64,000 nucleotides of DNA from Anadara kagoshimensis (Eukaryota > Mollusca > Bivalvia > Arcoida > Arcidae): NCBI GenBank assembly GCA_021292105.1, contig CM037874.1, positions 56,367,539 to 56,431,538 of the forward strand, in the 5' to 3' direction. Each line of letters opens with the position of its first letter. The first letter of the stretch is position 1. Both the position numbers and the translations under genes were made by a program. The notes below the pieces were generated by a model. That model searched no databases, was not told the DNA's origin, and saw nothing but the letters and a program-made list of their open reading frames with translations. Of this stretch, positions 10,641 to 22,437 are shown in pieces.

Positions 10641-11090
10641 TGCTCTCATCGCGAATAGCAGGAAAATTGCTAAACCTACGTTCAATAATATTACAACCAT
10701 TTAACCATCACTAAAATGGGATATTCTGACCCAGTACCCGCTTCGTATTTTCCGTTAAAATGGCAGCCGCGATGATATTTTTCGATCCGATGTGGGCTCA
10801 AAATTATAATCTCTTGTTTTAAACCCCTTCCCCATCCCGTGGAAACAACTTTGAAACGTGGCACACTGACCTAATTTTCTTATTAAAGGAGATTACCAGC
10901 ATTGAATTTCCTAAAAACATTTCTCAAGATTTAATTGTCAAAAAGTGCGACCTTATTTAAAATAAAGCAATTGAAAAGTCTTATTTGCGATTAATTTTTA
11001 AAAATGATACAATGTTAATCTTATAAGTTAAAATCTACTTATTGAAGCACGTGTAAACCGTTAATCTGAACTCGACCTAAATCTACACTA
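10641..11090. other. Intergenic, nothing supported
   Basis: AT-rich sequence without ORFs or recurrent motifs. Confidence 0.5.
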
Positions 11091-11225
11091 CAGTACAGAC
11101 CTATCGAAAGTTTAACGCCGAGGTAACGAAAAAAGTCAAAGCTCGGCTGCTGATTGGCCGAGATATGGAAAACAAGCGACCAAAAAAGCTGCCGAAGGAT
11201 AGATTTCAGTGCGCTATAAACGTTA
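11091..11225. mobile_element. TIR-MITE, ACAGACCTGTCGAAAG family, left end only
   Basis: After a TA dinucleotide the sequence runs CAGTACAGACCTATCGAAAG and then the internal CGGC and GAGATATGG motifs of this family. The right end is eroded: a TTCAGTG remnant near 11206 is where the inverse end should begin. Confidence 0.55.
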
Positions 11226-12120
11226 TGTCATAAATGGAATATTTATGATGATCACACCTGGAAAAAACCCGAACAACAATGACCTACCTGACCCTAAATG
11301 CCCTGATGTAACTTTGAATGAGACCCAATTGGTGTATAAACTTGATCAAACCAAAATTTTAGCAAAATTTCTTCATGTACAGGAGAACTGAACAATAATG
11401 TTTTTAATTAAAAATATAATTTAGTTAGGTCAGTGCATTTTAAATGCATAGTTTAATGGAAACATTTTCAATAAAAATAAATAAATAATAAAAACCATTT
11501 GCACTTAATTTATGGAAATACAGTAGCACAACTTGGTCACAGGTTAGGTCAAGACCAGCAACAGCTCCGGTTAGTTCTAATATTAAAATTGGAAACCGTC
11601 TTGGTGTTAAAACACGTTAACAGTTCTAGAACTAATACTCTAGGTAACGTATCATCTTGTTTATCTGTAATTGCTCAGTTTCCAATGGTTTAAAACACGC
11701 TAAGTGCTCACAGTGATGGGTCCGGATAATCGGACACAATCCAAAAATCGTCCAAAGTGCGCTTTTACGGATTGCAGTTTTAGATCTAGTCAAATTCAAA
11801 TACAAACTTACAAACCCATCTCCAAACTAATATCCAGAAGCAAAGTAAACCTCTAAAACTGACAAAAAATAAAAGAGAAGTTTCAGCGCCTGTAAAGTAC
11901 GTGCATGAAAGGAAATGCGAATGTTGCTTTTTTTCTTTGGCCCAGTTATTCCACACTCAATGGACTTAAGAGATTAAGCAGATCAACCTAAACCTTTTGA
12001 CCAATAACGGCAATAATCTCTTTTAATCCACACTTTTGAAACCCCAGGTGTGAAATATTGTATAATTGAACAATGTTAGTGCTGGGGGTGTTATATGACG
12101 AAAATCCATGATCACGTGTG

Positions 12121-12121
<1 letters not shown>
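11226..12121. other. Intergenic with one PLE-tail scrap
   Basis: Mostly unassigned AT-rich DNA. At 11800-11870 a fragment reading ATCCAGAAGCAAAGTAAA matches the 3' tail of the Penelope-like family common after 30 kb. Confidence 0.45.

Positions 12122-12151
<30 letters not shown>
12122..12151. repeat. (GA)n microsatellite
   Basis: About fifteen GA dinucleotides. Confidence 0.95.
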
Positions 12152-12155
<4 letters not shown>

Positions 12156-12336
12156 CTAATTTATAAAAATGACATAATGTACAAAAAACCATATAGTAAT
12201 CGTATAAACTGATTGTCCAATGTCAAGGACATTTGCACTATAGAAGCAACAACAACGTTAACACTATCTGAAGCAATTCTTCAGGAGAGATCGTCTGTAA
12301 ATCTGTATGATCAAGAGATTATATGACTCATCATTA

Positions 12337-12535
12337 CAGTAAAGGTCTGTCGAAAGTTTAATCTCCAGCTGACGAATTAATGCCGAAGCGGCAGCCATCT
12401 CGGTCCCTCGTTAGCTATATCTCGATAGCTTTCGACAGCCGCGACATGTCTTTCGACAGCTTTTCGGTTCCTCGCGATCACGACGTCGAGAGATTCGACA
12501 CTTTTTTGTGTTAATATTGTGACAAGCCTGTTCTG
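12337..12535. mobile_element. TIR-MITE, ACAGACCTGTCGAAAG family
   Basis: Flanked by TA on both sides. The left end is CAGTAAAGGTCTGTCGAAAG and the right end is a diverged inverse reading GTGTTAATATTGTGACAAGC then CTGTTCTG. The interior has several TTTCGACAGC and TCGGCAGC words typical of the family. Confidence 0.65.
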
Positions 12536-12539
12536 TAGC

Positions 12540-13225
12540 TTGTAATGAGTTATACACACTTCCGGTTTGTCACGTGGTATAACCTCTGTAGCAGACGACT
12601 GCAATAACCATTAGTACCCGAAGGATTTTGGTAAAATAAAACAAACGCTTCAGATGAATAAAAACCGAAACAGACTGAATTAACAAAATTCAAAATTAAT
12701 TAATTAATTACACCGGTACTTTGTATAATACAGCCATTCAACGTTAATTAACGACTGGCTCCAATAACAATTTAACACTGCTCCAGAAAACATACAACAA
12801 ACACTGAAGTAAAAGATTTGTATCATCAAGCAAGTTGTGATATTTTGTCAGAATTTTTCATTAAGAAAGTATATAAGGATTATTTGTAATGTTTGTATAA
12901 TCTGCCATGCCAAATTAGTTGTATTTTATAGTTGGTCCCTATAGAATTCTATACATCAACTGACTGACCAGTAATTACAGCACTGATTGACAGTCTAACA
13001 ATCCATGGCCAAAACCAACAATGAAACATCGTAGTTTCTAGTAATGAGGTATATAGTATCTTGTATTGCAAGTAATTCCGTAACAATCAAAACGACAAGG
13101 GTTGTTTAAAAGCGTAACGCACCTTTTGTGATACCCTATCCACTACCCGCAAACAAATCACAAAGTAAAATAATTTTTCCTGTTCATTTCAACGCTGCCT
13201 AAATATAAGCCTTATTTTACAAATA
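12540..13225. other. Intergenic, nothing supported
   Basis: AT-rich, with short TTAATTAA runs and no recurrent element detected. Confidence 0.45.
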
Positions 13226-13470
13226 CAGTAAAAAACTGCCTTAGCGGTCACCTGGAATTAACGGTCACCTGCCGATAGCGGCCAGGTTGCATCCCGCCCA
13301 ATGAATTTTACTATATATTTCACCTGAAATAAGCAATAACCTGTGAACGCTGTCAGCGGCCACTAATTTTGTGACCGGCAGCAAGGAAGAGCCTGGATTA
13401 GACGGCCATTTTGTAGTGCAAAAATATGTTATGGTCAAACCTGCTAAGAAAGATACTGTCAGATACAAAA
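13226..13470. mobile_element. Decayed mariner/pogo-like MITE
   Basis: Starts TACAGTAAAAAACTGCC and then repeats GCGGTCACCTG and GCGGCCA words, like the TACAGTC..AACCTGCCTTAAAG family at 16047, 44677 and 45921. No clear right end remains. Confidence 0.45.
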
Positions 13471-13689
13471 CCGGAATACAAACAAGAAGTTGTAGATAAT
13501 ATAAGTGAATCTGACGTCTTATCTTGATGGATGGAGCAACATGGTGTTATGGACAATCAACAGTGATTGATTATGATTGGGGCTTGTTATTGTCTATCAT
13601 CCAATATCAGCATGGAGAGTTTAGCTGTTGTATTGTGTGGAATACTAGTTATCTGGCTAATTCAGTATACCTTAGCAATAAGATACAGT

Positions 13690-13920
13690 TTTGAACAAAA
13701 GTACCCACCTGTCAAAGATGTAGCCTGAACAAAACTTTAGATACAGATACAGTTCTGAACAAGAGTGTCCATCTGTTAAAAGTCTACAAGGAATAAAACC
13801 TAAGTTACAGTTGTACTTTAACAAAAATATCCACCTGTCAGAGTCTACAGCTAAAGATCCAGTCTGAACAAAACATAACAATACGGGCCTCAACATAAGT
13901 GTTCTCCCATCAAAAATATA
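13690..13920. repeat. Degenerate tandem repeat, about 60-70 bp unit
   Basis: Blocks containing CACCTGTCA(A/G)AG, CTACAG and CTGAACAAAA recur about three times with heavy divergence. No coding potential. Confidence 0.4.
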
Positions 13921-14104
13921 CAGTTTACCTCGCTAAAAAGGTCGAACATTAAAATCCGCGAAAATTTGAACCCGTGAAATTAAGTACATTTACAGTATTC
14001 GATTATAGATTTAGTACTCGATGTTATTTTCACATCTTTGTATTTTGTAGTAAATAGGATAAACATATGTGTTCTGTATATAAAAGCGACCTTTAAATAA
14101 TTCT

Positions 14105-14268
14105 CGATGTACAGTTTTGATATACAGTGCACCCTTGAGATTGCCTGAAATTCGAGAGGTACAGCATGCATACGAATTGTCTGTAATCGAGAGGTTTTGA
14201 TATAAAGTTGCCCAAAATCGAGAGGTTTTGACATAAAGTTGCCCAAAATCGAGAGGTTTTGTGCCATA
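14105..14268. repeat. Pogo-like end with tandem CGAGAGGTTTTG repeats
   Basis: TACAGTGCACCCTTGAGATT resembles a mariner/pogo terminus at a TA target. It is followed by tandem copies of a unit of about 32-35 bases ending AAAATCGAGAGGTTTTG, the last two nearly identical. Confidence 0.5.
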
Positions 14269-14649
14269 AACGTGCTTCTACAACACGTTAAAACATAATG
14301 AGGTTTTTACACACTAACACGTTGTAAAAAACTAATTTTATAAAAGGACAGACGTAAGACGATGATGACTCTCTGGATATGATAATAAAATGAAAATAAC
14401 AGATTATAAAAAATTATTACGCGCAATAGACAGAGCTATATTTAAAGCAATTTTGTACATTTTGTTAAAACAGCATTTTATTCGTCTCGGTGAATTAATG
14501 AGTTAGGTTGGTTGATTAAATGTGTTTTATGTCACATCAGCATTTTTCGGCTATTCGTGAATTAATCTCAAGAATAAATCTAAAATGGCGATTGAGTGTT
14601 GCGCATGTGTTTCCGATATGCCTTTATTTTGTCTTTTCATTACATTTGA

Positions 14650-14878
14650 TATATTTGACGTCCTATATTTCTATGTTCCTTTATACAATTTTGATAACAC
14701 ACGTGACGGGAGTATCTAGCTAAACAGGAGGTGCTTATTACCCTTTTCGAAACACTCGGCCTCACTTCCCTGATGGAAGTTCACTTGTTAAACCTGACTT
14801 GTCAATTCCAACGTTTTACTTTGCTTTTGGATTGTGATTCGGACAGGGATTAAAATATGTTTGGTTTTTATTTATAGT
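14650..14878 (+). mobile_element. Penelope-like element (PLE) 3' fragment
   Basis: Contains AACAGGAGGTGCTTA, CACTCGGCCTCACTTCCCTG and TTGGATTGTGATTCGGACA, which match the 3' portion of the PLE copies at 51513 and 55311 in inverse orientation. No coding part is included. Confidence 0.65.
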
Positions 14879-16046
14879 TTCCCCTGGGGAAAATTGCTCA
14901 CAATTACCAATTTAACCATTAAAATTTCCAAAACAACAGTGCCGTACTCACAGATCAATTAAGTTGACCATGCCACATAATCTCAAATATTGTCACAGTA
15001 TGACATCTTTGCCATGAGGAGTCTAGCTATTTTTAACAAGCATGTCATAATGCAGTTGACCATATATCAGGTTGACTATATATCAGAACTTCAGGTTTCC
15101 AAATCTAAAACACGGAGGACAGTTAAAAAAGGCATAATAAAATCATTGCTTGTGGTCAGTTCTTTGATAGTTAATGAAACGACATTGCAGCAAGCGAACT
15201 GACAAACTTTCTCAAACTAGGACCTACACAAACGGGATTCGTGGTGATAAATGCCATATACGCTATGATCTCTGATCTGGCGGTTTGGGAAATCCAGTCT
15301 CCGATGTCCAGACCACATCCTGACATATGAAGGCTGGAGCGAACTCATTAATGTACATAAATGTAATAAACAGTTCATATGAAAACTTAAAATAAATTTA
15401 CATAATTGTATAAAAAAAAGTCTGCATGAAAAAGTGTTTGACTTAAATAAATTATTGTCTTATTATATAAGGAAGGAGAACTAATTCCGGATGTGTTTCG
15501 TCTGTTCCGTTTCCTGCCAATGGCGGATTCTCTCAGTTGCAGATAAGAAAGTATAATATACACTGGTCTGAGTACTTACACTGACAACCCTAAGATTTTA
15601 AGATTTGGGATCATTTAAAATTTAAATAGAAATTTGTGTGGTTAGTCTGAATAAGTATCTTACTAACAATAATTGTAAAATTTTACATTCAATAAGATGA
15701 AAGGTATCCAAGTGTTAATGTGCACATTTTGGATTAAACCTTGACAACATTGTGAAAGAAGTACAGATATACAATTGAACTATTGAACCTAATGGTGGCT
15801 TTAGCGAGGGTGTAGGGTGCGTACGTCCAAATCTATATCGCTGACTATAAATTTTTGTGCATTTATTTATGGTTCAGGTAATCTGAATGAAAAATCTCTA
15901 TACTGTAGCTACACTTACATCAGAATGCACGATTTAGCCATATACCGGTAATCCGCCACCCCAACCAAAACCCAGAACCCATCTCAGGAACCTGTATATA
16001 AAGACTGTGTGTATAGAAAGGTAAACGAGTTTAATGGTTAAATATA
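14879..16046. other. Intergenic, nothing supported
   Basis: The small open frame at 14990-15202 has no recognizable features. The rest is AT-rich and unassigned. Confidence 0.45.
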
Positions 16047-16225
16047 CAGTCCAACCTGCCTTGAAGGCCACCTCTATATAAGGACCACCTAATTATAAAG
16101 ACCAGTAGAATTGTATCCCATTGGTTCTTTATCCATATTAATTAAATCTGTATATAAAGGTCACCTGCCCATAAAGGCTACTTTTACTGGTTCCCTTAGG
16201 TGGCCTTTACAGACAGGTTTTACTG
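16047..16225. mobile_element. TIR-MITE, CAGTCCAACCTGCCTTAAAG family
   Basis: The left end CAGTCCAACCTGCCTTGAAG follows TA. The right end is the inverse, GGCCTTTACAGACAGGTTTT then ACTG. Internal TATAAAGGNCACCTG words are repeated in both orientations. TA targets and CAGT termini fit mariner/pogo elements. Copies also lie at 44677-44855 and 45921-46098. Confidence 0.75.
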
Positions 16226-16229
16226 TTTA

Positions 16230-17035
16230 CTAATTAATATAGATAGGTTGCAATTAGCAACGTTTTAGTCTCAATGATAAATTTTTATTTCGTGTGGTTT
16301 TTGCGAGGTTTGTGCAACTACATGCATTTCTGTCAAGTTTTTTTTTTTACTATAGTGCTGCATGGTGATATTTAGAGTGTTAGTATATTGTCACACAATG
16401 CTGCAGATAACTTCGCAGAGCACGCAGTCTATTTTACCAATACGGAGCCAACCAGTGACCTGCTTTTAGCTAGTACTGATGTTCGGTAACCATTGGCATA
16501 CTAGTTGTGCTCGCAATGCCACAAATAAACTTTGCAGTGCAGTGCACTCGGTCCATAATCTTGGCATCAATTACCGGCGCGAACTCGCAATGATAAGGTG
16601 CCATGGATTTGAAGTCTATCACCTCAATCACACAGAGACAATTTCCTATAAATGTGTGCAAAATTGACAAAAACAGACATGTCTGTTTGCCATTTTAATC
16701 ATAATCCGATACGATCATAACAAAAATTATTAAAACAATTTTGAAATAATTTAATGAATTACTTCCCGCCCGTGAACCTGAAACTTTTGTTACAGATGAA
16801 AGAAGCTTCGTCCAACTTTACTTTCTGTAACTTTACTGACATCAATTTCAAAAGAAATTTTCTGAAATGTTAAAGAATCTTGACATTTATATTATAATTC
16901 AAAATGTCAAAAGTCTCTTCCGGGTTACGCCTTTGTCTTTACGATCGTTAGTATGTCTGTTATATGAAACGCCCACTGAATTCCATAGAAGTACGCCTCC
17001 ATATCACACACCGCGGAGTACATAAAACAGTAAGA
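16230..17035. other. Intergenic, nothing supported
   Basis: Open frames on both strands at 16470-16670 overlap one another and show no family resemblance, so none is called. Confidence 0.4.
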
Positions 17036-17037
17036 AA

Positions 17038-17366
17038 TGAGTTAACGTCCCAGTCAAAATCATTTCACTTACATCGAGACGTCGCCAGCTATAGGCGAAG
17101 GTACAGAATTTTGCCTGTGTGTTGCACTGATGACATTATACAGCAGGGTTCTTTATCGTGCCAAGCCCACCGTGACACGGGGCCTCGTTTATTTTAAGTC
17201 CCCATCGGAAAGAACCGTGACTTTCATTTCGTGCTTGGCAAACGAACAATCACTACCCACTTTCAAATCTTGGGTCAGATCCTATCGGGCCTCGACCCAC
17301 TCACGACCTCCCACTTACGGAGCGAGCACTCTATCAAATGAGCAACCGTCGTGGTATCAGTACGTA
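17038..17366 (-). mobile_element. tRNA-derived SINE, TTAACGTCCCAGTCA family
   Basis: Carries GTTAACGTCCCAGTCAAA, TTTCACTTACATCGAGACGT, CCGTGACACGGGGCCT and a tRNA-like head near 17366 on the minus strand (TCATTTGATAGAGTGCTCGC). Other copies are at 38848, 48873 and, inverted, 19945. The ORFs of 77 and 129 residues across it are artefacts of the SINE. Confidence 0.75.
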
Positions 17367-17369
17367 AGA

Positions 17370-18045
17370 GAGTTATGGATCCGGATCTTTGTGCTTCTCT
17401 TCTCATTGCCTAAATTAAAATGTCAATTGGGACGACCCTTGTCTGAGAACTTTTTTTTCAGTTCGCTTACCGAAGGGGGATGGTTATCTCCAGACACTCA
17501 AACTTCCGTTGAAATCTGAGCACCCTGATATAAGTGAAAGTGTAAAAAACATTACCCCAATATAATCCACTAACTCCGATGTACTTGACTCCAAACTAAG
17601 TCCCCAAACTTTGAATTTGTAAGAAATTACGTTGTTTACACCATAATAGAATAATTTCTTAAAGGGGTTTTACTAAATACACCTCATACTAAAGGTTATA
17701 TTTACTCCTCAACTGAAACGACAATTTGTCCATGGCCAACAATAATGTTCATAGTTACAAGCGTAAGCAAAGGGTTTTTACGTAAACTGCATTGCGTGAA
17801 TTGCGTGGTGTGTGTGTTGAAGTTTTGCAAGTAATTTTGACAACGATACTCCTGTAGATGTCAGTTACAGAGTAGGCCGATTCAAATTCACACAAACACA
17901 CGGAATATATGGTCCAATCAAGAAGAGAGAAAAACAACATGCGCGCCATGCATTGGCGCACCCTGATACAGAGCAGACCAATTCAAAATGACACAATCAC
18001 GCGAGATATACGGTCGAATCGCGTGAACAGAGACAAACAACAGCA
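17370..18045. other. Intergenic, nothing supported
   Basis: Two similar segments (near 17880 and 17980) share CCAATTCAAA and GAGATATACGGTC-like words, suggesting an old duplication. Confidence 0.35.
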
Positions 18046-18096
18046 TTGTCATGTGCTACGTTTGACATAATCATTCAAAAGTAGCACATGACAGCA
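18046..18096. mobile_element. Short palindromic MITE, GTCATGTGCTAC ends
   Basis: TTGTCATGTGCTAC is followed within 50 bases by its inverse GTAGCACATGACAG. The same terminal motif bounds the element at 5826-5940. Confidence 0.5.
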
Positions 18097-18808
18097 ATAG
18101 TTACCCATCATGGTTTTAATCAATCGAAACCATATTGATAACACTGCAATTGGAAGATATTTTTTCGTGAAGATATCTATTTTCATTTCAAGAATACCAT
18201 CCTTTTATCGATTATAGCCGGTGTCCATAAACAGTTTCGGTAAAATCACTGAGTTTCACAATTGATTGACAATGCATCACGTTTCTCCGTCTGTGGCGTA
18301 CATGCCGATGAACCTGCTGTTTGGGAACTTTAAGCTTTTCTTGATGTTTAAATTTATGTTCATTTTTAATTGAAACCCTTTTAAATCATTTAAGATCACT
18401 GTTTCTCGTTCAGTTGAAACATGATTTATTATAATGTATCATTTGTTTGTAAAATCGCCCAAAATTTACTGTCTAATATCAAAACTATCTCTTACACCGC
18501 TGGACGGCAGGTTCTCTCGGCCTTCGCCAAACCTTCCAATCAATGGTGGTTGGTAATTGAACAGTTAGGCGATTAATATTGAAGTTAGGTGTTAAATTTA
18601 CGATAAGCTATACATAATTAAAGAAGCGGGCCGTTAATCTGGATAAAAACCGGCAGTAAAAGTTACCGATATATCATTGTTTATTCATTATCCTATCCTC
18701 CGCTTTTCTACAATAGATTTTTGTCCCTATATTCCCCAGTAGATTATTGTATTTTGTCTTGGTGCATCAGTAATGAGGTTTGACAGTATACCATGTGCCC
18801 AATACTAC

Positions 18809-18914
18809 TGTCATATACATGTACCATTTTTTTCAATTTAACCATAAAAATGGTATATGACAATACCATTTTTGAATGTATTTTATGATTAAATTCCAAA
18901 AATGGTACATGACA
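18809..18914. mobile_element. Palindromic MITE, GTCATATACCATT family
   Basis: Two partial hairpins in tandem: TGTCATATAC ... ATGGTATATGACA, then TACCATTTTTGAATGTATTT ... AATGGTACATGACAC. Shares the ATTTTATGATTAAAT core with the copy at 8031. Confidence 0.65.
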
Positions 18915-18980
18915 CTACAATACGTTTGTATGTAACGCTTTTGGGATAAATTTCACGTCACAAATTCCAAGAATCTAGAA

Positions 18981-19040
<60 letters not shown>
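18981..19040. repeat. (CA)n then (TA)n microsatellite
   Basis: About 21 CA units grading into TA units. Confidence 0.95.
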
Positions 19041-19944
19041 GTATTTCCAATGAATATGATAATCCCATGCTTACTGACTCCTGTCTTAGATGTAGGTATA
19101 TATCAACTTTCAGAATATTTAAAGCAAAAACAATTATCCGCATTTAGGCGTTTTCTTCCAAATCGGGAAATTTAAAACTAATGAAGATTGTTCTTAATCT
19201 TTGTTTTCCTGACAACATGGCGGAACAGTAAGCAAATTATGTGGGCAAAATACAATAAATTCTACTTTGCTGGCACTCGAGCTCCTGGAGTTTATGGTGG
19301 GTTTTAAGTGACCCTTCGATCTTATGAGTATTTATATGTATTACTTGTACATTTTTTCTTTCTGAAAATCAATTGTTCATGACTTCTCTAATTTATCTGG
19401 TGTTGATTACTTTATCTATAAACCTCCTAAGCCAGATTAATTTAAATTAGCACTGTGACGTATTTTCAGAGATGAAACATTGTACGCTATTGGACGCATG
19501 AACACAGCTAAAGCCAGTTGAGGTAAAATAAGAAAAAAGGCGTGTATGTATAAACCTATTTGGGCATGACAAGCAGTAAACGTCACATGATTTTAAACAC
19601 CAATGCCCCGTGTAACAATAGGAAAGGTGGTCTTAAGCAATAGGCAATGCATGTAAAAAAAATCCTCAATGAACGTTACATGGTCCTAGCACCAATGTTC
19701 CATGTAAAAATAGCACCGTTGAAAACTGAAATTCAATGCATGTTGTCGATATATATATAGTGTATCTTAAATGAAATTGCAAATTATAGCTGGCGATGTA
19801 TCGTTATAGATTGAATTATCAAGACTCAGTTTCGCACCTACTGCTCATTATGATATTCTATAAAACTGGATTGTTTTAATAATTTATCGCATTGCTTCTT
19901 GGTATAGAACAAATAAACTGATACTGACTGGCCGGTTAATTTCG
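19041..19944. other. Intergenic, nothing supported
   Basis: Between 19560 and 19720 two similar blocks (CACCAATGCCCCGTGTAA and CACCAATGTTCCATGTAA) suggest a local duplication of about 90 bases. Confidence 0.4.
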
Positions 19945-20220
19945 CTATTTACTCAGTTCCAGTAGTTGGTAGAGTGCTCGCTCCGTATGTGGGAGCTCGT
20001 TGGGGGGGGGGGGGGGGGGGGGGGGGGGGTAGTGACTGTCCTTTCGCAAAACACTCGGCATTTAGAAATAAACCCACGGATCCTTTAAGAGACCTTTACG
20101 CTGATGCACATTGATCTGAGCGAACTGCAACGGTTAAGATGTCTGTCACTTCACCTAAGGCTGGTGACGTCTGACGTCTGGATATACAGAAATATTCTTG
20201 ACTGGGATGCAAGCCCAATT
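19945..20220 (+). mobile_element. tRNA-derived SINE with B box replaced by poly-G
   Basis: GTTGGTAGAGTGCTCGCTCC is the tRNA-like head (A box). The B-box region present in the sister copy at 48873-49192 is missing and a run of 28 G (20002-20029) stands there. The body then resumes with TAGTGACTGTCCTTTCGC, GGATCC and GTGACGTCTG in the order expected from the other copies. Confidence 0.65.
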
Positions 20221-20554
20221 CAATGAATCAATCTATCTTCATATATAAATAGAATAAAATAATATTGACTGGTTTCTTCGCTCAGGTCTTGTAGTGTTCT
20301 GAAACAAACGCTGTGGTCAAGTTCATAACCTATCGGGATAAATATTACACCGGATGACCACTGCAGACCAGGTCGTGACCTTAAATGCTTATTTATTCTT
20401 TCTTAATGCAATCAACGTAATTGATAAAGACGATGGTGTAACAATAACGGTAGAATCATACTGGTTACGACAGATGCCAGATGTGACCTTACTATATATA
20501 CACACAGGATCCTGTTATATAGATATAATTAGATCTATCTCTTATAAATAAATA

Positions 20555-21312
20555 CAGTACAGACCTGTCTAAAGTTTAACACATGGCTAATGAATCGGCA
20601 GCTCATCTCGGCCCGTCGTTAGCGGTATCTCTAGATCTACATCTTATTAGCAGCCGCTATCTATATCTTGGTAGTTTTACTGCCACTAGGTGCCGCTATC
20701 TATATCTTGGTAGTTTTACTGCCACTAGGTGCCGCTATCTATATCTTGGTAGTTTTACTGCCACTAGGTGCCGCTATCTATATCTTGGTAGTTTTTCTGC
20801 CACTAGGTGCCGCTATCTATATCTTGGTAGTTTTTCTGCCACTAGGTGCCGCTATCTATATCTTGGTAGTTTTTCTGCCACTAGGTGCCGCTATCTATAT
20901 CTTGGTAGTTTTTCTGCCATTAGGTGCCGCTATCTATATCTTGGTAGTTTTTCTGCCACTAGGTGCCGCTATCTATATCTTGGTAGTTTTTCTGCCACTA
21001 GGTGCCGCTATCTATATCTTGGTAGTTTTTCTGTCACTAGGTGCCGCTATCTATATCTTGGTAGTTTTTCTGCCACTAGGTGCCGCTATCTATATCTTGG
21101 TAGTTTTTCTGCCATTAGGTGCCGCTATCTATATCTTGGTAGTTTTTCTGCCACTAGGTGCCGCTATCTATATCTTGGTAGTTTTTCAGCCACTAGGTGC
21201 CGCTATCTATATCTTGGTAGTTTTTCTGCCACTAGATATCCATATCTCGGCCACTTGTTATCCGAGCTTTGACTCGTTATTTCAGTGTTAAACTTTGGAC
21301 AGGTCTGTACTG
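20555..21312. mobile_element. TIR-MITE expanded by a 39-bp minisatellite
   Basis: Flanked by TA on each side, the ends are CAGTACAGACCTGTCTAAAG and its inverse CTTTGGACAGGTCTGTACTG. The core is about fifteen head-to-tail copies of a 39-bp unit containing CTATCTATATCTTGGTAG and CTGCCACTAGGTGCCG, from roughly 20657 to 21235, with few differences between units. Because 39 is divisible by three, frames of 229 and 207 residues stay open; they are not genes. Other family members are only about 200 bp long. Confidence 0.85.
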
Positions 21313-21598
21313 TACATGTATAACAATACATAATGGATTAATGAACTATGATTGACTTATGATTATGATATTCTGAAGGTAAAACTTGGCATAAACCTCT
21401 ATATCTTCTGTATCTAATGATATAAACATTTCCGTTTTCTTCTAAATAATTCTTGTTTTTCTTTTTTTGTGCTACTAGCAGGTATAGAACCGATCATTTC
21501 TTTTACTTATTCCTTTATATTAATTTAAAGGTACAAAAAAGAAACTCCCTAATGGGTCTGACTCCACCACCACAACCACCACCATCATCATCATCATT

Positions 21599-21655
21599 AT
21601 CATATACCATTTTTTAAATGTATTTTATGATTAAATTTAAAAAATGGTATATGAC
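21599..21655. mobile_element. Palindromic MITE, GTCATATACCATT family, minimal copy
   Basis: TCATATACCATTTTTTAAAT, then TTTTATGATTAAATTT, then AAAATGGTATATGACA. It sits directly inside the ATC repeat. Confidence 0.7.
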
Positions 21656-21694
21656 ATCATCATCATCATCATCATCATCCTCATCATCATCATT

Positions 21695-21751
21695 GTCATA
21701 TGCAATTTTTTAAATGTATTTTATGATTAAATTAAAAAAATGGTATATGTC
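21695..21751. mobile_element. Palindromic MITE, GTCATATACCATT family, second copy
   Basis: GTCATATGCAATTTTTTAAA through AAATGGTATATGTCAT, nearly identical to the copy 40 bases upstream and again bounded by ATC repeat. Confidence 0.7.
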
Positions 21752-21827
21752 ATCATCATCATCATCATCATCATCGATATCATCGTCATCATCATCATCA
21801 TCGATATCATCATCATCATCTATAATA

Positions 21828-21930
21828 ACTGGCCCCAGTTTCATCCCTTACCTAAGAGTTTCCTTAACTTAAATTTCGCAATTTTTGGCATTCCCTCTTG
21901 GAGTTATACATGTGTATTTTTTGACGAAAC
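21828..21930. mobile_element. One end of a CCTTAACTTAAATTT MITE
   Basis: GGCCCCAGTTTCATCCCTTA and TTCCTTAACTTAAATTTCG resemble the left end of the element at 23750-24000. A convincing right end is not visible. Confidence 0.4.
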
Positions 21931-22437
21931 TAAATGCAGCTGGTATAAACTTGAAATGAAAATAGCAATACTCGAAAACTACTCATCCGTGTGTATAGTT
22001 TTTACACAGCATAATGGGACCATAAGTATTGATATATCCATTAACAATTTCGACTCGTTTTACATATTTTGGAATTTATTTTTAAACGAGATTTCAACGA
22101 TACTAGAACACCATATCTGAAACCCGAATACAGGAATTGTGGGAAATATTCGGCACTTTCAATTTCCATCCAAATGTAGGACACCATCTTTTATAGATGA
22201 TAGATATGACAATGTTGTAAATAATACGGTTCAAACTTTAAAGATGTTCAGCTGGTTACAGCCAAAAGCCTTGTCATTAGCTCTCGTTTATATAATATCC
22301 GGATATGAAATCATTACCATAAATTTGACGTTAGTAAACAGACGTGGTTACTTATAAATTTTTGTGACGTCATTGACGCGTTTCTAATCACGCGCAAATA
22401 TATCACTAATACTCATTAAATAAATGCGAGCGTGCGC

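Larger units (their letters stand above)
21570..21820. repeat. (ATC)n microsatellite hosting two MITEs
   Basis: Imperfect CAT/ATC trinucleotides broken by two copies of the GTCATATACCATT hairpin MITE. Apparent isoleucine-rich frames here are not genes. Confidence 0.85.

Noticed and set aside
17130-17519. 129-residue frame
   Set aside because: It runs through a tRNA-derived SINE and its flank.
20583-21291. Two long repeat-rich reading frames (229 and 207 residues)
   Set aside because: Product of a 39-bp tandem unit inside a MITE; several frames are open and there is no independent coding signal.
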